Source: Setophaga petechia | Lineage: Eukaryota > Chordata > Aves > Passeriformes > Parulidae | Direction: 5' to 3' | Assembly: GCA_024362935.1 (NCBI GenBank) | Contig: JANCRA010000014.1 | Location: 3,739,001 to 3,803,000, forward strand | DNA: 64,000 bases | Shown here: in pieces, positions 36,406 through 48,875 of the stretch | Layout: each line of letters opens with the position of its first letter | Position numbering within the stretch: position 1 is the stretch's first letter | The notes under the pieces: model-generated | The model's database searches: none | What the model was told of the DNA's origin: nothing | What the model saw: the letters and a program-made list of their open reading frames with translations, nothing else | Made by a program: the position numbers and the translations under genes

Positions 36406-36421
36406 TCTTGTGGATGGTACA

Positions 36422-37130
36422 TTTGTTAGGTGACATCTGGTCTCCATCAGGAGCTCAGCACCTGCAGAGTTGTTTCCTTTTCAGCATGGTGGTGGCTGTG
36501 CTGGTTGGCTGTGCTGTGCTGTCTGAGGTCACATCATCTGTTCCATTGATGGCTTAGCAGTGTGAGGCCAGGGCTCCTGCAGGGAGCTCTGTGTCACAGC
36601 ACAGCACCCAGGCACTGCACAGGAATCCTTTGGAGATGGAGCTGGGACAGGCTGCCCATAAAAGCCATCAGCTGTTAAGTGCTGGTCGTTTTCTTTCACT
36701 GGCCATTGATTTTCGTCTTTCTATTGGATTATCCAGCTTGCTCCTGAGGAGAGATTTTAGCATGAGAGATGCTGAGGAGAAAAAAATTAAGTATTAACCA
36801 TCTGTGCTACTTAGCAGGACAATAACTGTCCCTGGAGAGGGGTGTGCTCTGTCCCAGGGAGTTTTCACAACCCTGAAGGAACAGAGACACCCAGTTCCTG
36901 TTTGTCCTGTCACTGAGTGCCACTGCAGTGCCATTTCTGAGGAGCACAGAAGGCTGTGCAGAGGGAAAAGGGGAGGCTGCTTTGGGTGCCTCTCCTCAGC
37001 GAGCCCTGGGAGCTGCTGTGCTGGAAGGGGCTGCAGAGAAACCATCTCAGTTTCACAGCTGCATCCTGCCTCTGAGAGCAAATAATAGAAATGATGTTGC
37101 TCTGTCACTTGGCTTGTTAATGATCAACTC
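36422..37130. other. Intergenic DNA, no gene seen
   Basis: Unique-looking sequence without recognisable domains or transposon ends. Confidence 0.5.
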
Positions 37131-37630
37131 AGGCTGTTTTCTCTGTCCCAGGACTGTTTTTTGTGTCCCAGGACTATTCTTTGTGCCCCAGGGCTGTTCT
37201 TTGTGTCCCAGGGCTGTTTTGTGTCCCAGGACTCTTTTTTGTGTCCCAGGACTGTTCTTTGTGTCCCAGGACTTTTTTTTGGGTCCCAGGAGTGTTTTTT
37301 GTGTCCCAGGGCTGTGTTCTTTCTGTCCCAGGACTGTTCTTTGTGTCCCAGGGCTGTGTTTTGTGTCCCAGGGCTGGTTTTTGTGTCCCAGGACTGTTTT
37401 TGTGTCCCAGGACTGTTCTTTGTGTCCCAGGACTGTTTTTGTATCCCAGGACTGTTCTTTGTGTCCCAGGACTGGTTTTTGTGTCCCAGGACTGGTTTTT
37501 GTGTCCCAGGGCTGTGTTTTGTGTCCCAGGGCTGTGTTTTGTGTCCCAGGACTGTTTTTGTGTCCCAGGACTGTTCTTTGTGTCCCAGGACTGGTTTTTG
37601 TATCCCAGGGCTGTGTTTTGTGTCCCTTAG
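37131..37630. repeat. G/T-rich minisatellite, 20-23 bp units
   Basis: About 23 units of cccaggactgttctttgtgt with T-run length variants. All three + frames and one - frame stay open because stop codons are absent from the unit. The predicted Cys-Pro-Gly-rich peptides are not credible proteins. Confidence 0.93.
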
Positions 37631-39693
37631 TGCCAGTGTGTGGGGCTGAGTGGGAGCTGTGCTCTGAGCTGTGCCCTGTGTGAGCCCTGAGAGCCCAGAC
37701 ACTGCTGGCTGGGGGATTTGCAGTTTTCAGTTCATTTACAGGTGCTGGGCCATCACAGAACTGCTAAAAGAAGGAAATGCTTGAAGCAGACAAACTTTCC
37801 TTGTGTATCCCTGCAGTTTATTTTACTTATTGGCTGTCACAAGTACCAAATGTGCTCCCTGAGGGAATTCCTCCTTGGGGAAAGGGGTACAAAGGTGGTG
37901 TAAAGATGGAGTAAGGTAAGGGCAGTTGTGATTCTTCAGCCTCTTGTGAGGAAACTCCTCCAGGAAGGAGGGGTCAGGGTTCTGCCCAGCCTGCCAGGAG
38001 CAGTTAAAACACTTTGAGCATTGTTTTCTTTAGGAAATGAGGAATGAGCCATCACATTTATTATCTGGTGCTTTTAGTGCTTCCAAAAGCATTTGAATTT
38101 TTCAAGAAATTTGAACCCAAATATTTCTTAAGTGAGGGTAAGAACCACTGGGGTGTTTTATAAATGTCCACTGTGGAGTACAGTGAACTGAAAAAAGGAT
38201 AAATGGACCTAAAGGGATGTCATGAGCCTGTCCAGGTGTGTTCCTGCTCTTAACAAACTTTCAGGTGAGTGGCACTTTTCCACATTTTTTCCACATAAAT
38301 CTTCCATCAAGGCATCAACCACAGGTTAAGGGGAAAGCAGGATTGCCTTGGGGTGTCCCTTCCATGATAAATGCTTTTAACATAGCATAACTGGGTTATA
38401 GTCAAGGTCTTTTGTAGTCAATCTTAAGTTTTGGTTTTTATTGGATACCCAAAACTGCTCAGAAAAAAAAAAAAAAACCACACCAAAATCACTTTTTGCC
38501 ATTTATATCTAATAAATGAATGTATACTCATGAATCTGTAGCAGGGTTTGGGAATGCTGAGGCACAGCAAGATGTAACCTGGCATGCTGGATAAGTTCCT
38601 AAACCAAAAAAAGCAAACAAATAAAATCTGCTGCTAAGGCTGTAATGGTTATGTGCAAATGCAGATTTCTGTGGTTTTTTCCTGGAGATGCCATAATTGC
38701 CTGCAGGATGCATTAGCTCCCTGCAACAGCTCAGTGTTGAAAACCAGAAGGTTGCATGGCATTTTTATATTGTGTGTAATACTAATCAATATCCATCTCT
38801 TCCTCTTTATCATCTCTTAATTGTGGGCAGAATTAACAAAGATAATCTCTGGGAGGCAGCAGCTGTGGCTGAAAGGGATCAATTAAACAGTACCTGGTCA
38901 GATGGTGAGGAAATAAAAGATATTCTGTTTCCATTTTTAAGAAATAGCAAGAAAAAAGTAATTTTTACTAAATTGTTGAAGCTAATAGGCCTTTTTTCTT
39001 TTTAAAGAATGAAAAGTATGAAGGAAAATTAAAGTAACTCAGTCACTGAAGCAGATTTGCAAAACTCTCTGCTAAATGTGACTTTTAAATGAGACAATTC
39101 ATTAACCCAGCTCCTGGGGATTGGATTGGAATTATTTACTGAATCTTAGCCAGAGTCAGAATTTGGGACTGTTCAGGGGAGTGGTAGAGAAAGAGGAAGA
39201 TTGAGAATTAAAATGACACATGTTGTTTCTGTCTAATTACAAAAGAAAAGGAAATGATGCCAGAACTTTAAATAGGGAAAAAATCATTACATTATTACAG
39301 TCTGTATCTCAGAATATACTTAGATAGACTTCATGTTCCAGAATGGTATTTAAAATGCAATTTAAATATTTAAATTGTGTTTGCTTAAATTTTTAAAAGA
39401 AATGTTGTTGTGGTTTTATTTCAGAGAATATTCTCCTGATGAGATAGCCTTGAAATTTCATATTTTTACTGCAACTAAAGTTCTCCTAACGAGTTCTGTT
39501 GGAGTTAAGAGGATGCCTTTAGGCAAAGGATAAACTTTTAATTGGATTTTTGAATAATCATCTTTTGAGTCCTGCTCAAACTTCAGATTGTGTTTGAAGC
39601 ACATTTTGCCCTGTAGATCTTTGATGCCACACTCCAAAGGTGCAGCTCTCTGCTGGATTCATGGCACAGCCTCCCTGCAGTGGCAGAGAGCTG
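37631..39693. other. Intergenic DNA, no gene seen
   Basis: AT-rich sequence with an A run at about 38462-38477. No gene or clear mobile element is seen. Confidence 0.5.
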
Positions 39694-39830
39694 GGGATTG
39701 CAGGGAGGGACCTGAAAAATCACCAGCTCCACCCCATCCATGGGCAGGGACCCCTTCACTGTCCCAGGCTGCTCCAAGGCCTGGCCTGGGACATTTCCAG
39801 GGATCCAGGGACAGCCACAGCTGCTCTGAG
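39694..39830 (-). mobile_element. CR1 LINE 3'-region fragment, - strand
   Basis: Reads gggacctgaaaaatcacc, ccatccatgggcagggacc, gtcccaggctgctccaagg and ccagggatccagggacagcc, the reverse complement of the typical CR1 3' region in birds. It is diverged and lacks clean ends. Confidence 0.7.
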
Positions 39831-40479
39831 TAATAAATTGTACTGTTCATTCTGTTTGGATCACCCCAGGCTGGATTTGCTCTCCTGGCTCCCAGGACAT
39901 CCCTGACTGATCCTCCTGCACCCCCAGATCCCTTCCTGCAGGGCTGCTCCCCAACCTCTCTTATCCCAATCTTTACAATCTAAATTAAATTTTAAATAAA
40001 ACCTTCCCTTTTATACCCCAGTAAAATTCTTCCTCAGATCTGGGATTTCCATCTCCTGTTGCTGATCTTGCCCCACCACTCTCCTTGCTGCTTTTCTCTG
40101 GTTTGGCTCCCAGCCCCTCATGCCTTTTTTATTCTCTTGGTGAGCAGCAGCAGGACTGGGGTCACAGTTTGCTCTCACCCAGGTGATGTTTCCAGAGCTT
40201 TTCCCTGCTCTGGGTGTCAGGGACACAGCTGGAGATGGAATTCATGCTCAGAGCCTGCGAGCCAAGCAGTGGAGCATGCAGGGGACAGCTAAATGCTCCA
40301 AAGAATTCAGCTGCCTGGTGATATTTCCCCTGGGTCTGTGCAAGCAAAGGCTTTCAGAGGCTTCAAATCAGGAGAGATTTGTCCATCTTTGACAAGAACC
40401 TGGTTATCTCCCATTTCCACCACCAGAGCACTGAGGGAAAAAGGTGCTGAAGCATCTTTGTGAAGTTGCAATAACAGCC
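39831..40479. other. Intergenic DNA, no gene seen
   Basis: Pyrimidine-rich intergenic sequence; nothing recognisable. Confidence 0.45.
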
Positions 40480-40485
40480 GAGCAC

Positions 40486-40867
40486 TGTCACAGACATATT
40501 TTCTGAAAAATCCTTTCTTTAGGATTTTTTCCTCCTGAGAAGCTGAGAGGCCTCAGGAACAAAATGTAAAAATGATTATCTGCTGCTGTGGAATGCAACA
40601 GGTGCATCTGGGATTGGTCTCATGGGGTTGTTTTTAATTAATGGCCAATCACAGTCAGCTGGTTTGGACAGAGAGCCCAAGCCACAAACCTTTGTTATCA
40701 TTCCTTCTTTTTCTATTCTTAGCCAGCCTTCTGATGAAATCCTTTCTTCTATTCTTTTAGTATAGTTTTAATATAATATATATCATAAAATAATAAATCA
40801 GCCTCCTGAACCATGGAGTCAGATCCTCATCTGTTCCCTCATCCTCAGACCCCTGTGAGCAGTCACA
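40486..40867 (+). mobile_element. Solo LTR, family A, with 6-bp target duplication
   Basis: Starts TGTCACAGACATATTTTCTG and ends GAGCAGTCACA (382 bases). It is flanked by the perfect 6-base duplication GAGCAC at 40480-40485 and 40868-40873. Inside are gctgagaggcctcaggaac, a TATA-like atataatatatatcat and aataaatcagcc. The clean ends make this the reference copy for the family in this window. Confidence 0.93.
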
Positions 40868-40873
40868 GAGCAC

Positions 40874-42669
40874 AGTGACACCTGATCCTCATAACTTTGT
40901 CCTCAGATATTGAGGGGGTTTCTCCCTGCTTGCTGAAAATTAGGTATGGAGGTGCACAGGAGCTTTCAAGCTGAATGGACTAAATTTTAAAATAATACCA
41001 GGCTGGTCTAAGCAGGGACAGCTGTCCTCTGCTTCTGCCCCACCTCTTCCCAAGCAGCCCATGGAGGGATTCTTGGCAGATCCACCATGGGAAAACACAG
41101 TTGATGTTTGATGGCAAGGATCTGCACTGTGAGGCACAGCAGCACAGGTGAATTTCTCTGGTTTTTAACACGCAGCTGATTCAGATAAGATCACTCAGAG
41201 AGCCCATCAAGCCAATAAAATGTGGTGTTGTAGAGTGCAGCTCCCCAGCTGCACCAGGAGCCTGTGCAGGGCTGGCTGAGGGAGCCCTAACACAATGAGT
41301 GATGTAGGAGGGAGAGCTTTTAAACAGAACAAGGCTCTTCTCACTGCTACACACATTCATCATTTCTTTTCCTGAAGGAAATAATTCTGAGGATTTGAGT
41401 CTGTTCAGTCTGACACAAGTGGCTGAGAAAGGGAGGATTGAAGGAGCAGGTTTTTGATATAAAATATATTGAAGTAAGATATGAGAGTGCTTTTCCCTGA
41501 AGTGCTCACTGCTATGCTTAGGCCATTGTTAATGTGATGAAATTTATTAATTAAGAGGAATTTATTCACTATGTTGGTATCTCTTTTCTGTTTCTCTTCC
41601 TCCCTGGTACAGAGTGTGTCTCTACCAGTCTGTATTCCATATTCTTTGATGCATACATAAAAGTAGGAGGTAAGAAAACATTCACGTTGTCATAGTTATA
41701 AAAACATTCTCAATGAGAATAAGCCAGTGTTTGAGGCAAATCTGTGATTAATTCTGTTCCATGAAGCAATCAGGCCCTTTTCTTTCCTTAGCCCATACTA
41801 AACTCCAGGTTACAGGTTTATGTTGGGAAAATAAATATTATAAAATGGAATGAATGAAATCTGAACTATTAACATGTTCCACTTACTTTTTCTTTTTTTT
41901 TCCCTCAGTGAATTTATTTATTGGCATATCAGTGAGTGTAATTCCCCATAACCAAGTTCATAAAATGAGGGAGAGAAGAACACTAATTAGATAATCTCTG
42001 ACTTTTATAGGATTAAAACCTTCCTGCCCACAGACAGACAGCTGAAATAGTGGCTCTGTTGAAATCACCATTGAAACTCCTAATGGCTTTCACAGAGGCA
42101 CTGGTGATTTGTCAGCCTCTTTGCTCATTTGGACTATTTTGATTTATCTCAGGTTTGCTCTTCCTGTGTGTGTTTATTGCTCTTGATGCAGCCTATCAAG
42201 CCATGCAGCCCCCTGTGATAGCTCTGTGGAGATATATTTAATTTGATTTGCTGCTGTCCCCAGGAGTTTATTCCCTGTCAAACAGCTGCCTGTTGCAGAG
42301 AAACCTCACTGCAGAAGCACATAATGGTTTATGGATGGAGCATTTAACAACCTCCAGTGAGTGGCATATGTCTGGAAAATCTGTCCTGAACAAAGGCATG
42401 TGCACAGAGCATTGTTCTGCAGCAGCTGTGGGGGTCCAGCCACAATGGAGAATTAGCTGACAAGAGTGTTCAGCAGTTTATAAACACCTCTGCTGTCTGA
42501 AGGCCTCTGTGCTGTGCATTTTAGCCCAGGATTCCTGAGCAGGTTCTCAATGGAAGGAGAAAGTCCTCCAGCATTCATTGCTGTGCTTTGGTGCTCTGCC
42601 ATTCTTCATCTCTCCACATCAGGGCTTGTTTCTCTCTCTTTCCTCTTCCTCCAAAGGAAAAAAAAAAAA
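40874..42669. other. Intergenic DNA, no gene seen
   Basis: AT-rich sequence with only short, featureless open frames. Confidence 0.5.
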
Positions 42670-42674
42670 TAGAC

Positions 42675-43025
42675 TGACGAGGTAGGCGGGGGACCTGCTC
42701 ACCCTCTGATGACCGACAAGTCTCAGATTTATTGATTAACAGGCTCACTTTTATAATCACAGTAATGAGGCTCGTACATATTGCAAAAATAGAGCTCACT
42801 ATTGGTCAGCTATAAAAAGTCAGTCCCACCTTTCTAAAGATGTTTGTGGCTTCTTTTTTACCTCCTGTTATCACATATTTTCTTAAACAACTTCTTGCTC
42901 AAAGAAACCATGTCAAGCAGCTGTTGCTTTCTCAGATGTATTTTCTCACGTCTCTTTTCCCATCGACTATGTCTCAATAAAAAACTGTCCACAATAGACT
43001 GCTTAGATGTCTACTGGGCATGACA
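42675..43025 (-). mobile_element. Solo LTR of another retroviral family, - strand
   Basis: On the minus strand it starts TGTCATGCCC, has a TATA box within ctttttatagctgacc (TATAAA-type on the reverse), an AATAAA just before tctgagacttgtcgg, and a short CpG-bearing tail ending near gtca. This gives U3-R-U5 order in about 350 bases. It lies between A-rich tracts, so the target duplication cannot be read. It is unrelated to family A. Confidence 0.65.
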
Positions 43026-43441
43026 AAAAAAAAAGAAAATAAAATCAGTGTTAACAGGGAATTAACTGAGGTTGCTAAAACAAGCCACACAGCAAGGCAC
43101 ATCATTTGCATGTGTTAATGGGAGTGAGGGAGTGAAAAAAGAGGAATTGCCTGTGCTCCATCACTGCCAGAGCAGTCACTGGAGCCACCCTGGCACTGAT
43201 CCACTGCCCTGGCCCCGAGCCACAGCACATCCCTGAGTGAGGTCCTGCCCCTGCTGGGAGCGCCTGCATATTCATGGCAAAGGGCCCGCGCTCCTTCCGT
43301 GGAGTGATTAATTTCTGTTAATTAAGTGTGTGTGTGGCTTCTGACATCCTCTCAGGGTCGTGCAGATGAGCAGAAAATCCGAAGTGGAAACACTGGGATG
43401 TCAGGTGAGAGTGACGTTTTCCACTGGGGATAAAAATGTTA
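43026..43441. other. Intergenic DNA with a GC-richer, homeobox-motif block
   Basis: Contains a GC-richer stretch at about 43185-43300, then octamer-like tgcatattcat and paired TAAT cores (gattaatttctgttaatt). No coding content is seen. Confidence 0.45.
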
Positions 43442-44421
43442 TTTATAACATGAATGGGGTTTTGGGGGAGCTGGATGCCACATTCCCTAAGAACTGCTGT
43501 GCCCACCTGTTGGAGTCCTGAATGCTGAGAATTAATGCAGCATTACTTCCTAACACAGCACACATAATATTCATTTTAATATTTGCAAAAAGCCAATCAT
43601 AAAATACATGTATTTTTCACATTTATAACATTAATGGAGATGGATGCCACATTCCCTAAGAACTGCTGTGCCCACCTGTTGGAGTCCTGAATGCTGAGAA
43701 TTAATGCAGCATTACTTCCCAACACAACACATATAGTATTCATTTTAATATTTGTGAAAAGCTAATCATAAAATACATGTATTTTTCACATTTATAACAT
43801 GAATGGGGTTTTGGGGGAGCTGGATGCCACATTCCCTAAGAACTGCTGTGCCCACCTGTTGGAGTCCTGGATGCTGAGAATTAATACAGCATTACTTCCT
43901 AACACAGCACACATAATATTCATTTTAATATTTGCAAAAAGCCAATCATAAAATACATGTATTTTTCACTTTTCTAACATTAATGGGGTTTTGTGGGAGC
44001 TGCATGCCACATTCCCTAAGAACTGCTCTGCCCACCTGTTGGACTCCTGGATGCCAAGAATTAATACAGCATTACTTCCTAACACAACACATATAATGTT
44101 TATTTTAATATTTGTGAAAAGCCAATCATAAAATACATGTATTTTTCATATTTATAACATGAATGGGGTTTTGTGAGAGGTGGATGCCACATTCCCTAAG
44201 AACTGCTCTGCCCACCTGTTGGAGTCCTGAATGCTGAGAATTAATGCAGCATTACTTCCTAACACAGCACACATAATATTCATTTTAATATTTGCAAAAA
44301 GCCAATCATAAAATACATGTATTTTTCACTTTTCTAACATTAATGGGGTTTTGTGGGAGCTGCATGCCACATTCCCTAAGAACTGCTCTGCCCACCTGTT
44401 GGAATCCTGGATGCTGAGAAT
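43442..44421 (+). repeat. 180-bp tandem repeat, about 5.4 copies
   Basis: Each unit contains gatgccacattccctaagaa, ctgtgcccacctgttgga, gagaattaatgcagcattac and aatcataaaatacatgtatt. Units begin at about 43442, 43622 (11 bases shorter), 43791, 43971, 44151 and 44331. The units at 43971 and 44331 share tttctaacattaatgg and gggagctgcatgcc, while the unit between them differs, suggesting a 360-base dimer. Confidence 0.95.
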
Positions 44422-44833
44422 TTTAAACTTTCTGTGCTGAAGGGCACAGACCCACAAGAAAATTCTGTATTTGACCTGAGGCCGTGGAGAAGGCTTCCAA
44501 AATTGATTGGTAGCACTGGGATTGTGGGTGTGGGGTTTGGTTAGAAGTGTGTGATATCACAGGGTGGAAAACTTCAGCTGCCAAGCCCATTTCATGTCTC
44601 CTGCCTTAGCCTGGTGACCATGTGCAGGTTTTGAAAGTGCATTTTGGACATTTTTGGAGCCCTGATGAGCTGCAAATCTGAGTGCCATGAACAGAGGCTG
44701 TTCTGAGACCTGCTGTGTGCTCCTCGTGGTGCCTCCACATCCAGAAATCCTCATTTTTCTCCATTCACACCAATATTCACCTTTCCTTTACAAAACTCTC
44801 TGGTCTTACCCCAAAATAGGTTTTTTTTATAGG

Positions 44834-44990
44834 TTTATTTGTTGTTCCTGTATTTAATTTAAATGTAATAATTGTTCTCCTTGGCTTATCTATAACATTT
44901 TAATTTCAAAGGCTCTTCCAAACCTTTTTGTAACATTATTTCAGGAGCCAGATCAGTTTTGTAGTTAGATGTGGAAAGTAGGATTCAAGT
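44834..44990 (+). repeat. 157-bp dispersed repeat, copy 1
   Basis: Runs from tttatttgttgtt to gtggaaagtaggattcaag and recurs, the same length, at 47889-48045. Shared blocks include caaaggctcttccaaacctt and gatcagttttgtagttagat. The copies differ at scattered positions. Confidence 0.85.
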
Positions 44991-47888
44991 AAAAGTAAGA
45001 TTCAGATCCTGGGGACTGAAGCCCCCAGAAGAAGCCTCCAGATCATTACAGACTTTGCAGTCTATGGTAGCCCTTAAAATTCTCTCAGATCTGTAGATTT
45101 TTTTGCTGTACAGTGTAAAATAATGTTTTGCTACTCTTTAGGCATTGTTTCACACAGTCCTTCAGGCAGTAAATCCTCCTGTAAATTCAGTAAATCTTGC
45201 TGTGTAATAGTAATGCAGTGTCATATTCTGGGAAATTATTGGCTGTATTTTAGTTTTGTGGGATGTAGGTGCCCCCTGAAGAACAAGACTGTGCTTTGTG
45301 TGTTTTCAGATGTGTTTGGTGCCTTTGTTGAGTACAGAAACTTCAGGGAATGGCAAAGAGAAGCATTTCAAAATACAAACCAAGTTATTGACAAGGAATA
45401 ATAAGCAGTAGGTGATTGTAGGAGAAAACTGGATTAAAGTGAAATTATCACAGGTCTCACTTGTGCTGGGTCAGTACCAGCCTGCCCTGGATCTTCTGAT
45501 GTCCTTGAAGTTTTTCTTGAGGAATTGGAAATGTTGTTTTTTCTGTGCTCAAACAAGAAATGTACTTATGTATTTTTAACCAAGGTGTGTTCTGTCTGGG
45601 TGCATTGTTCTGAGGAGAATGTTGCTGTGCATTTCCAATGGGCAAAGAATCCAATTAGAGAAGCATGAGGAGGTCTGATAAATACTGAATCCTGCTTGAA
45701 GTGGGAAATGAAAAATGTCTGGAGGCACCAACCAAGCATTCTTTTGAATGCTAACAACAAAGACATTTAATGCTTTATGGTAAAGCCATCCAAACAGCCA
45801 CGATGCTGGAGAGGACATGGATGCATGCTCAGGTTTTCTGTTTGTGCAGCTCATTAAAGGAGAGATCTGGGTCGTGTTTTGAAGCCTTCCTTGTGACTAG
45901 AGGAGTGCAGAAGAACACAATACATTTAGTTTATAAAAATACCAGCTGTAGAGTGAAAATCAGCAGAACCTCTAGAGGAATTAACACCTTTTAGGTGCAG
46001 TGAGACTCCTCCAGCTTTACCTGGATGCAGGATATAATTCCCTGAGTGCACAAGCCACATCACAGCACATGGAGATATCAACTAAAGCAGCACAAAGATG
46101 GTTTCTGCAGTCCCCCTGTAGGTGACTGGGGGTTCCAGTTTTATGAGAGAGAAGGAATTTATCTTGAACCTTGTCTGAAGGGAAAGGGAGCAGCTGAGCA
46201 TGGAAATCACCAGAAGGGAACAAGTCAGGCTTTAAATCCCTCACCTCCATTTTCCTCAGCAGCTTCCCCACCAGGAATCCAGGGAAGTCTGCTCCTCCAC
46301 TCATTTCTGCACCATGGTTTGTTGGCAGCTGTGCACACTCAAAATGCTTGTTTTACCTGTTTGCAGGGGATTTACTTGTCCAGTAGTGTCTGTAATTCTT
46401 TCTAATCTACTTAAGGGATTTACCAAAGCACCACCATGAGTGAGAAGGCATAATGCTGTTATTGTGCCATGGAATAACAGGAATATCCTTCAATGTGGGT
46501 AAAGTCTGTGCTTCCATTCCTCAGCTTTTCTACATTTCACCATTTCCTGCCTTTCTGCTCTTTGTTTTCCCTTTGGAAATGTGTCAGAACTCTCCATCCC
46601 TGTTTGTTTACCTCATCAATAATTCAACACAGGATATTTCCCAAGGAAACCCTGACAGAGGGCCAGGTGGGAGCCACCACACTGCCAAGGGATTTCTCTC
46701 TCTCAGAATCTTCATTTTCTCAGCTGCAGTGCCACGAGCTACATGGTGTGTGCAGAGCCTTAATCCTGGGGTGCTTCCATTTCTTTCACCTAATTAGTGA
46801 TGTACTCTGATGAATGATGGCTGCAGGCTGTGTCAGCCTGGCCATGAACTGCCAGGGATCACCCCAGGGCAGGATCAGGCTGCTGGCAAACTGGTTAAAT
46901 CCCCTTCAGAGGCAGAAAACACATTTTTGCTTCTTTTCAATGCCTCTGCAAAAGGTTTATTATTGCCTTTGTAGTAGACAAACTTGCCCAAAGATTCCAA
47001 GGTTTGGTTTGGCCCTTAAATTGAGGAACCACCAAACTCAACCCCTCCATCCTCCACTGAGCAGCTGGAGCAAATTTATTAAATGGCAGCTCTGTTGTGT
47101 TTGGGGCTGTCCTGCTCCCTGTACACTCCTGCTCATTTCACATCTTCCTGTTTCCAGCAGTTTTTCCTCTATTCACTCATTATTCACACTTCAGTGCCTC
47201 CTGTTTGGTGAGGTGTTTGATGCCCTGCTTCATGTAATATTACCTTTGATCTAATGCCTGCTCTCCCCTCAAAAACCTTCATCATTCTGGCTCCCCATCC
47301 TTTGATATTCCTGAGCTACTTTTAAAACCAACTCCTTTCCTTAATTGCACTCCTTCCCCTGCCCCTCTGCTGTGGAGAACTTCTGTTCTGGTTCTGGCAG
47401 CCTGTTTTCCTTTGAGGTCCCAGCCTGTGCCCTGCACATTTGGATACAAATAATCTGGGTTAGTGTTATTGCTCCCCCGTGACCCAGCTGATATTTAGAA
47501 AGCCTTCCTGCTCAGCTTTCCCCAGAAAAAAGCAAGAATCAGCTTGCATGGGTATTTTACAGCTCCTTGAATAAAGAGTTCTTTCATATATTTGGACAAA
47601 ATTAGGAAAAAGTGTAACTGTGCTGTTGAATGGTTCTCCTACAGCAGAGTGAGTATGGGTGCAAGTGTGCTACTAAATATATAAACATAAATAATTCTTG
47701 CCTTCTCTCTTCTTCCAGGCAACATATTTTTCCTTTATAACTCATCCCTGGAGGAAGGTTCACGAGTGAAAAATCATTGCTAACTTCATTTTTTGCCTTC
47801 ACTGTGAACCTCTTTCCTGGAGCAATGATAAGAAATAATGGATGCAATGTTTTCCTTCAGAATCCATACTGTGCAACAAATTGTCTGC

Positions 47889-48045
47889 TTTATTTGTTGT
47901 TGCCATATTTAATTTAAGTGTAATAATTTTTCTCCTTGGCTTATATATTACATTTTAAGTTCAAAGGCTCTTCCAAACCTTTCTGCAGCATTATTTTAGG
48001 AGCCAGATCAGTTTTGTAGTTAGATGTGGAAAGTAAGATTCAAAT
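47889..48045 (+). repeat. 157-bp dispersed repeat, copy 2
   Basis: Same-orientation partner of 44834-44990, about 3.05 kb away, with no length difference overall. Confidence 0.85.
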
Positions 48046-48639
48046 CTCGAGTCTCCCACTCCCTCCCTGCATTGTAAAGGAAAATCCATCAGAGGATTCA
48101 ACTGGCACAGGAAGAGAGATGTTTTCTTGGTGTCCCCAAAAAGCTGAGCCACAGAAATTCAGTGTTTGTAGCTCTTCATCCCTGCATGTCTCAGTTTCCC
48201 TCTCTGTAATACCCAATTCCCAGGGAAGGAATATTCCAGTGCCTCATCCGAGCAGATCCTGAATAAAGCAGGAGGATTTGAGGTCTTTATCTGCAGTATT
48301 TTTTAGTATTTTATTTCTTCTTCTTTAACTCCCACCCCAGATGGGAAAGCTCTGCCTTGCCAGCTTGGTTGGTCTCTCCAGGTGGCTCTCACATTACATT
48401 TTTGATGCTGGTAATTGTAGTTTATACTAAATGAGATTATTATTATTATACTCTGCAATCTCTTTAATTTCTAAAAATCTTCTTACAGATATCAAAAAGA
48501 CTGTCTTTCTTTTCTTGTGGGAATTTGAACATGTATTTGACTGTGCTGTTATTAAATGCCATTTATGTTACTCCACTTGTAGTAAGCAAAGAACAGAACC
48601 TTTTAAAAATCATAATAATGAAAACTAACCCTCCTATCC

Positions 48640-48875
48640 AACCTATATGTCTATACTATATCTATCTATATATATCTATCTATACTATGTCTATAACCTA
48701 TATCTATCTTTATTTGTTGTGAAAATATTTGCAATAATATTTTTATTTATTAATAATATTAATTTATAATTTATATATTATAATTTATATATTATAAATT
48801 ATAATATAATTATAATATATATAATTATATATTATAATATAATTTATATTATAATATTAATTTTTATTAATAATC
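48640..48875. repeat. AT-rich microsatellite (TATC and AT/TAATTTATA runs)
   Basis: A tatctatctata tract followed by about 140 bases of near-palindromic taatttatatattataa-type sequence. Confidence 0.85.

Larger units (their letters stand above)
35144..36421 (-). mobile_element. Probable minus-strand LTR with internal duplication and a nested LTR
   Basis: Read on the minus strand, the low-coordinate end has an AATAAA (complement of 35198-35203) followed by a T/C-rich stretch and a CA terminus at 35144, as expected for R-U5. Inside, a segment starting ctagttaataaaaaacat occurs at 35258 and again at about 35659. The second copy is split at 35870-36259 by another LTR. The upstream edge near 36421 (terminal TGTACC on the minus strand) is a guess, and no target duplication was found. 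Confidence 0.5.
44422..48640. other. Intergenic DNA with a dispersed repeat pair
   Basis: Apart from the two 157-base copies listed separately, no gene, tandem array or clear transposon end is seen. Confidence 0.5.

Noticed and set aside
36928..37702. Overlapping open frames of 155-251 residues on both strands, rich in Cys-Pro-Gly
   Set aside because: All follow a 20-23 base minisatellite with no stop codons in its unit; open frames in every phase are expected.
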